Shown in pieces: positions 59,698-64,000 of a stretch of 64,000 bases of DNA. The first letter of the stretch is position 1, and each line of letters starts with the position of its first letter. A program made the translations under genes and the position numbers. The stretch comes from Rhodoferax sp. (GTDB lineage: Bacteria; Pseudomonadota; Gammaproteobacteria; Burkholderiales; Burkholderiaceae_C). Below the pieces are notes generated by a model. That model saw nothing but the letters and a program-made list of their open reading frames with translations, had not been told where the DNA came from and searched no databases. The DNA lies in contig NZ_JABBPD010000008.1 in assembly GCF_012927445.1 (NCBI RefSeq), positions 124,001 through 188,000 of the forward strand. The letters run 5' to 3'.

Positions 59698-62600
59698 TCA
59701 CGTTAACCATAGCGACCGGCAACCGCATGCCGCCGTTGACGATTTGCAAGGCGGGACCTGTGCTGCCGATCGTCATGCTGGTGTTTGCTGCGGCGATGTT
59801 GTCTGACTTGGAGGCGGGTGCATCGCCTGTTGAGGCTTGGCTCAGGTTGTTGCTGCTCTGTGTCACCTTCATGGAGGGGGACAGACTGATCGCGAGAGGT
59901 TGAACACTGGTCTGGGGAGAGAAAACGTTTGCGGCGAGTTGCGTTATCACTAGATTAATTTGTGCTGGTGCTGGTGCTGGTGCTGGTGCTGGTGCTGGTG
60001 CTGGTGCTGGTGCTGGTGCTGGTGCTGGTGCTGGTGCTGGTGCTGGTGCTGCGGCATTGATGGTTAAACGTCCGCCAGCTATGTCATAGCCTTGCTGGGT
60101 GGAGTAGTAGCTATTGAGATACGTACCCGCATTGGTCCCTTTCGCAGCTATGCCCGAGACACCGCTGAGGGCGGTAGTTGTGCCAGCTTGCTCGGTTCCG
60201 TTATAAGTAGCGGATGCATCGCTGAGCGTCAAGCCAGTCATGAAGCTGGTGAGCAAGGGCGTCGTATTGCCTTCATAAATGCGCCAGACGGCTCCGCTGC
60301 CGCCGGTATTGGCGATGCTATTGGGGGTGGCCGTATTCCAGCTGCTATAGCTGGCCATCTGCATCATTTGTGAACTGGCCAAGCCGGTCACACCCGATTG
60401 CGAGTCCCAAGGATAACCAATACCCGTTGCCCTATTACTTGTCGTCGTATCCCATAAGCTATTTGATATGGATCCTCCTGTCTTACTCCCAATCAGACCA
60501 CTGCCATAAATAACGTTAGATTTTGTGGCATCTATTAGTCCCGCAGCGTAGGCGTTAGCGATGGCCCCCCCACTCATCAACCCGACCAGTCCACCGATAG
60601 CATTCGAACTGGGGGTTCCACCGCTGGAAACAGTACCAATTGCATAGGAATTAGCAATGGAGCCGGCGGTGTTTTGTCCAACAAGCCCGCCCACATTCAC
60701 ATTTCTGCCATTACCGGTTACGGCACCGGCTGCGTAGGAGTTTGAAATCGTGCCGCTGTTAATGCCGACCAAACCCCCTACCGAAGTACCCCACATCCCT
60801 GAAGATAACGTTGCAGAAGAGTATGCATTGCTGATAAAGCCGGTGTTAACACCAACCAGCCCCCCGAAAGCGTTGTCATCAGGCCCTGCGTTGGTAATTG
60901 TGCCGGTGCTGTACACATTGCTGACGCGACCAGCATTGGTGCCGGTTAGTGCGCCAAAGGGGATTAGATAATTGTTGTTGCCATAACCTTGCTTGATGAT
61001 GGTCACACCTGTCAGTCCAAGGTTTTTCACGGTACCCGCTGCGCCAATTTGTCTAAACAGACCGGAGTCGATCAGCGCATTACTCTGCCTCAGGTTGCTA
61101 ATGGTGTGTCCAAGTCCGTCGAACGTGCCTGTGAAATTACTGGTTGAATTCCCGATCGACACAAATCCCGCGCTGCCCCAAATATCGGTGCTGATGCCGC
61201 CAATGAGTCCGGTCGCTGCAGCATTGACATTGCTCCCGAGGGCGTAATTCGAAGTGGGTGCCATCGCCATCAGTTGCAACTGATGAGCGTTGTTGATAGT
61301 GGTTGAGTATTCGGATGCCAGCATGGGACGGGTCGAGCCCGCTGAACCGCCCGCATTATTCAAACTGCCATCGGCGTCGACCATGACCCAGTTGTTACCC
61401 GTTGCGCCGGGCGTATTGGTAAAGTTGAAGCCAGTGAAATTGGCGGCGGTTTGCATCTGGGCGGTGGTCAAGCCCGTTGCTCCGGTCGTAGTCCCGCTTG
61501 CGATGCCCGCCAAGGTTGGGTTAACGGTCGAATCCCAGAAATTGTTGACCACCGTGCCCGTATTCGTATTCTCGCCCACCAGTGCACCGATTTTCGCTCC
61601 ACTTCCGGTAACGCGACCCGTGGCGAAGCTGTTGCTGAGCTTGCCGAAGTTGCCCGGGGAGACGTAGTTTCCACCAATCAGCCCACCCACGGAGCTACTG
61701 CCGTTGACGTTGCCGGTGGCATAACTGTTGGTGATCGTGCCGAGGTCGTTAAAGCCTACCAACCCGCCCACATAGCTTCCGCCGCTGACGCTGCCAGCAC
61801 TGTAGCTGTTGCTAAGGGTTTTGTTGCCGCCGCTGTAATGCTTTGCGCCCACCAGGCCGCCGACATAGCTGTTAATGCCGGTAACGCTGGCCGTGGAGTA
61901 ACTGTTGCTAATGGTGCCGCTGTCATCGCCTACCAGCGCACCTACCCAGCCCATGCCGATCACACTACCGCCAACCAGACCCACGTTACGGATAACGGCC
62001 GCCGCGGTAGTGGAGCCAAAAAGGCCCACATTATTCACGGTCGCCCGGTTGATGGTGAGCCCGGAAATTGAATGCCCCAAACCGTCAAACGTGCCACTGA
62101 AAGCGGTTGTTTGGGTTCGGTTATTGCACATGCCAAACATAATGCAGGAGAAACTGGTATCCGGGATGGTCGTCACTCGAATAATCGGCGCAAAGCCCTC
62201 GTTGGCGTTCCAGCCTGAAGTTGCCGAAGCATCGATGTTGCTGCCAAGAACGTAGTTGCCACTCAGATCGCCGTTCATGCCCTGCAAGTCGGTGCCCGTG
62301 GTGCTGCCCGAAGTGCCCAGGCCGGTGAGAACGGTGTAATTTTTGATGGTCCCGTTAGACCCCAGCTTGGTGCTGAAGTTGGGGCCAGCCCTAAGGTTGA
62401 CCGACGCATTCACGTTGTAGGTAGCCTCAACGCCACCAATCACGCCATCGGTAGCGCCCTGTCCATATTTCAGCGCCAGTTTGCCGCTGGTGCCGGTAGA
62501 GGTAATGGACTGGTTGATGTTGATGTTGCGGTAGGCGTCCAGCGTCAGGGTGTTGTTGGCACTCCAGCTCACCGCGTCGTTGACGAAGATGTCGCCATTG

Positions 62601-63778
62601 GTGCCTGCGGTGCCAATAAGGTTGGTTGCAGATGCGGTAGGCGATGTGGCTGTTTGAATCGTGATGCTGTTGGTGGCCAGCAAATTACCGAGCGCTGCGC
62701 CGGTGATGTCGCCGCCAGCAGTGGCAATGGTGAAGTCCACCGGGTCAATCAGCCAGGTGCCGGTTTTACCGGCAGGCGCAGCGGTGGTCATTTGGGCATC
62801 GTTGGCGATCTTGACCTGGGCCGCACTGGTTTCAATAAAACCGCCATTCCCCCCATTCGGTGCGCTCGCATCCAGCGTGCCGCCGACATTAACCGTGCCC
62901 GCTGCCATGCCGCCCACCAGAATGATGGTGCCTTCGTGGTTCTCCACCGTACGCGCCTCAATGACCCCGGTGTTGTTCACCACGCTGGCCAACAGCGCAT
63001 CTTTGGCACCCGCATTCATGACGACCAGGCCGCCATCCGCGCGGATCAGCCCACCGTTCTCCGCCTGACTGTTGAGCACGCTCTGGTCGATCTGCATCTT
63101 GACCAGGCTGTTGCCATTGAAGTTGAGCGTGACGGCATTGCCCGCACCCAGCGCCACCGTGCCGAGCGGGGTGGTAATTGTGCCCTGATTGCTGACCGTG
63201 TTGCCCAGCAGCGCCACATAGCCACCACTTGCCGCGTTGATCGTGCCCTGGTTGACGATGCTGCCTGTGCCCGTGCCGCTGAACGAGCGCATGGCGCTAT
63301 TCAGGCTGGCGTCATTCAAATCCAGCGTGGAGGCCACCAGCGAGCCGACATTGACCTGGGCGCCTTGCCCGAACAGGATGCCGTTGGGGTTGATCAAATA
63401 CACCTGCCCGTTGGCGTTGAGCTGGCCGAGGATTTGGCTGCCGTTGGTGTCAAAAATGCGGTTGACTGCAATGGCGCTGGCCGAGGGCTGCACAAAGTTG
63501 ACAGTCTCTGACTTGGCGATGTTGAAGCTTTGCCAGTTGAGTGACAGGTTCTGCGTCGACTGCGTGATGGTGGTGGTGTTGCCCGACTGCGCAATGTTGC
63601 CCGCCCCGGAAACCACTTGTCCGCCCGCTGGTGCCGCCTGCGCAAAGCTGGCTGTGAGCGACAGGGCGGCTGCCACGAGCTTGCGGCTGGAGCCCTTGCC
63701 CCGACCGCGGGCCGATTCGGCGACTGCCACCCAGGCGTTCAAGACCTGGTTCCAGACGATGCGATAGATGTGGTTCAT
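59690..63778 (-). CDS. Filamentous-haemagglutinin-type exoprotein TpsA with GLUG repeats
   Basis: Secreted or surface beta-helix protein of 1362 residues. An extended signal peptide (MNHIYRIVWNQVLNAWVAVAESARGRGK, the ESPR type) precedes the hydrophobic core and AQAA cleavage region. The TPS secretion domain follows (about 52-330), with LSLNWQSFNIAKSETVNF and INPNGILFGQGAQVNVG. The body has two blocks of GLUG-type repeats (GGLVG...ISNSYATG; about 570-760 and 930-1140), which suit a beta-helical stalk. Near residue 1240 comes an Ala-Pro repeat and then a 95-residue tail. No toxin domain is recognised; adhesion is the likely role. Confidence 0.9.
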   Translation of the reverse strand: MNHIYRIVWNQVLNAWVAVAESARGRGKGSSRKLVAAALSLTASFAQAAPAGGQVVSGAGNIAQSGNTTTITQSTQNLSLNWQSFNIAKSETVNFVQPSASAIAVNRIFDTNGSQILGQLNANGQVYLINPNGILFGQGAQVNVGSLVASTLDLNDASLNSAMRSFSGTGTGSIVNQGTINAASGGYVALLGNTVSNQGTITTPLGTVALGAGNAVTLNFNGNSLVKMQIDQSVLNSQAENGGLIRADGGLVVMNAGAKDALLASVVNNTGVIEARTVENHEGTIILVGGMAAGTVNVGGTLDASAPNGGNGGFIETSAAQVKIANDAQMTTAAPAGKTGTWLIDPVDFTIATAGGDITGAALGNLLATNSITIQTATSPTASATNLIGTAGTNGDIFVNDAVSWSANNTLTLDAYRNININQSITSTGTSGKLALKYGQGATDGVIGGVEATYNVNASVNLRAGPNFSTKLGSNGTIKNYTVLTGLGTSGSTTGTDLQGMNGDLSGNYVLGSNIDASATSGWNANEGFAPIIRVTTIPDTSFSCIMFGMCNNRTQTTAFSGTFDGLGHSISGLTINRATVNNVGLFGSTTAAAVIRNVGLVGGSVIGMGWVGALVGDDSGTISNSYSTASVTGINSYVGGLVGAKHYSGGNKTLSNSYSAGSVSGGSYVGGLVGFNDLGTITNSYATGNVNGSSSVGGLIGGNYVSPGNFGKLSNSFATGRVTGSGAKIGALVGENTNTGTVVNNFWDSTVNPTLAGIASGTTTGATGLTTAQMQTAANFTGFNFTNTPGATGNNWVMVDADGSLNNAGGSAGSTRPMLASEYSTTINNAHQLQLMAMAPTSNYALGSNVNAAATGLIGGISTDIWGSAGFVSIGNSTSNFTGTFDGLGHTISNLRQSNALIDSGLFRQIGAAGTVKNLGLTGVTIIKQGYGNNNYLIPFGALTGTNAGRVSNVYSTGTITNAGPDDNAFGGLVGVNTGFISNAYSSATLSSGMWGTSVGGLVGINSGTISNSYAAGAVTGNGRNVNVGGLVGQNTAGSIANSYAIGTVSSGGTPSSNAIGGLVGLMSGGAIANAYAAGLIDATKSNVIYGSGLIGSKTGGSISNSLWDTTTSNRATGIGYPWDSQSGVTGLASSQMMQMASYSSWNTATPNSIANTGGSGAVWRIYEGNTTPLLTSFMTGLTLSDASATYNGTEQAGTTTALSGVSGIAAKGTNAGTYLNSYYSTQQGYDIAGGRLTINAAAPAPAPAPAPAPAPAPAPAPAPAPAPAPAQINLVITQLAANVFSPQTSVQPLAISLSPSMKVTQSSNNLSQASTGDAPASKSDNIAAANTSMTIGSTGPALQIVNGGMRLPVAMVNVNE
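59963..60050. repeat. Hexanucleotide tandem repeat coding for Ala-Pro
   Basis: The unit TGCTGG is repeated about 14.7 times without a mismatch over 88 bp. On the coding strand it gives an Ala-Pro run between the repeat body and the tail of TpsA. Changes in copy number keep the frame, so they would vary linker length only. Confidence 0.95.
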
Positions 63779-63915
63779 GACGGTTATTTAGTTGGCAATG
63801 CGGACTTTCGCAGGATACCGAATCGCCTTGATCCAACCTTGCATTAGCTTGCATAGCCTTGCATTTTGATATTTCAATGTGCCACTCAAAGCACGCGCCA
63901 AGCTAACATCCACGC
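63779..63915. promoter_or_regulatory. Divergent promoter region of tpsA with phased CTTGCAT repeats
   Basis: CTTGCAT occurs three times, starting at 63838, 63848 and 63858, exactly 10 bp apart and so on the same helix face. The region separates tpsA from the divergent partial gene at 63916. Confidence 0.6.
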
Positions 63916-64000
63916 ATGACAGCACGATTGATACGTTGGTTCTTGATAAGTCTGGTACTGGCCCTGGCGAGCGCACATGTCACGGCAAGTGACCTTGTGA
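63916..64000 (+). CDS. Start of an exported protein, 3' end outside window
   Basis: The first 28 codons are MTARLIRWFLISLVLALASA followed by HVTASDLV: a basic start, a hydrophobic core and an Ala-x-Ala-like cleavage region, that is, a signal peptide. The frame is open to the end of the window. The protein's family cannot be told. Being divergent from tpsA, it may be a regulator-sensor or accessory of the secretion locus. Confidence 0.6.
   Translation, partial: MTARLIRWFLISLVLALASAHVTASDLV

Noticed and set aside
59963-60050. The tandem repeat in tpsA as a CRISPR array
   Set aside because: It is a six-base unit without spacers, wholly inside a coding frame, and no cas genes are present.

Overview
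This window looks like chromosomal DNA of a betaproteobacterium of the family Comamonadaceae, probably Rhodoferax or a close relative. The reasons are the GC-rich, tightly packed coding, a polyhydroxyalkanoate phasin, an Edd/Eda Entner-Doudoroff pair, the pcm-rhodanese-tolC-waaA arrangement, and short palindromic repeats of the kind I associate with this family. The assignment rests on recalled protein resemblance, not on a search. I see no rRNA, tRNA, CRISPR array, insertion sequence or prophage.

Layout. Bases 1-13.1 kb form a protein-quality and stress cluster: a diguanylate cyclase end, a second-type FtsH, a class II ribonucleotide reductase-like protein without its radical cysteine, an operon of GroEL, host-attachment protein and universal stress protein, two envelope lipoproteins, a BON protein, a small coiled-coil protein, Hsp20-Lon and cyclopropane fatty acid synthase. 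Four promoters here carry the same 14-bp FNR-like site in the same orientation. Each site lies exactly 22 bp upstream of a -10-like hexamer, and three of the four lie exactly 58 bp upstream of the start codon. The cluster therefore looks like one low-oxygen regulon, similar in content to the low-oxygen-activated (lxa) locus of Burkholderia.

Bases 13.2-25.3 kb hold ordinary housekeeping and envelope genes: EamA exporter, ogt, phosphohexomutase, waaC-waaA, tolC, rhodanese, pcm, a TetR regulator, msrA, an OmpA lipoprotein, a ParB-like protein and an unknown membrane-anchored protein. Bases 25.3-33.2 kb hold lactate permease, an unusual operon (acyl-CoA dehydrogenase-like, PhnD-like binding protein, TusA-like/diiron fusion), an EamA/ABC pair and a DUF3047 protein.

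Bases 33.2-41.9 kb are a zinc-acquisition island. znuCBA is divergent from zur across two tandem Zur boxes. zur is followed by a second ABC system, small cysteine/histidine-containing periplasmic proteins and a ZnuD-like TonB receptor. Bases 42-57.9 kb are mixed metabolism: a VIT1-type transporter, AEC carrier, pdxH, sodC, edd-eda behind a GTTAC/GTAAC-rich promoter, transglutaminase, gloA, a PaaI thioesterase divergent from a MarR regulator, a decayed MFS gene, phasin, deacetylase, thioesterase, nitroreductase, pncB, an NhaD-type antiporter and a 2-hydroxyacid dehydrogenase. Bases 58-63.8 kb are a two-partner secretion locus: a 1362-residue FHA-type exoprotein with an Ala-Pro hexanucleotide repeat, and its TpsB transporter. 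The window ends in the first codons of a divergent exported protein.
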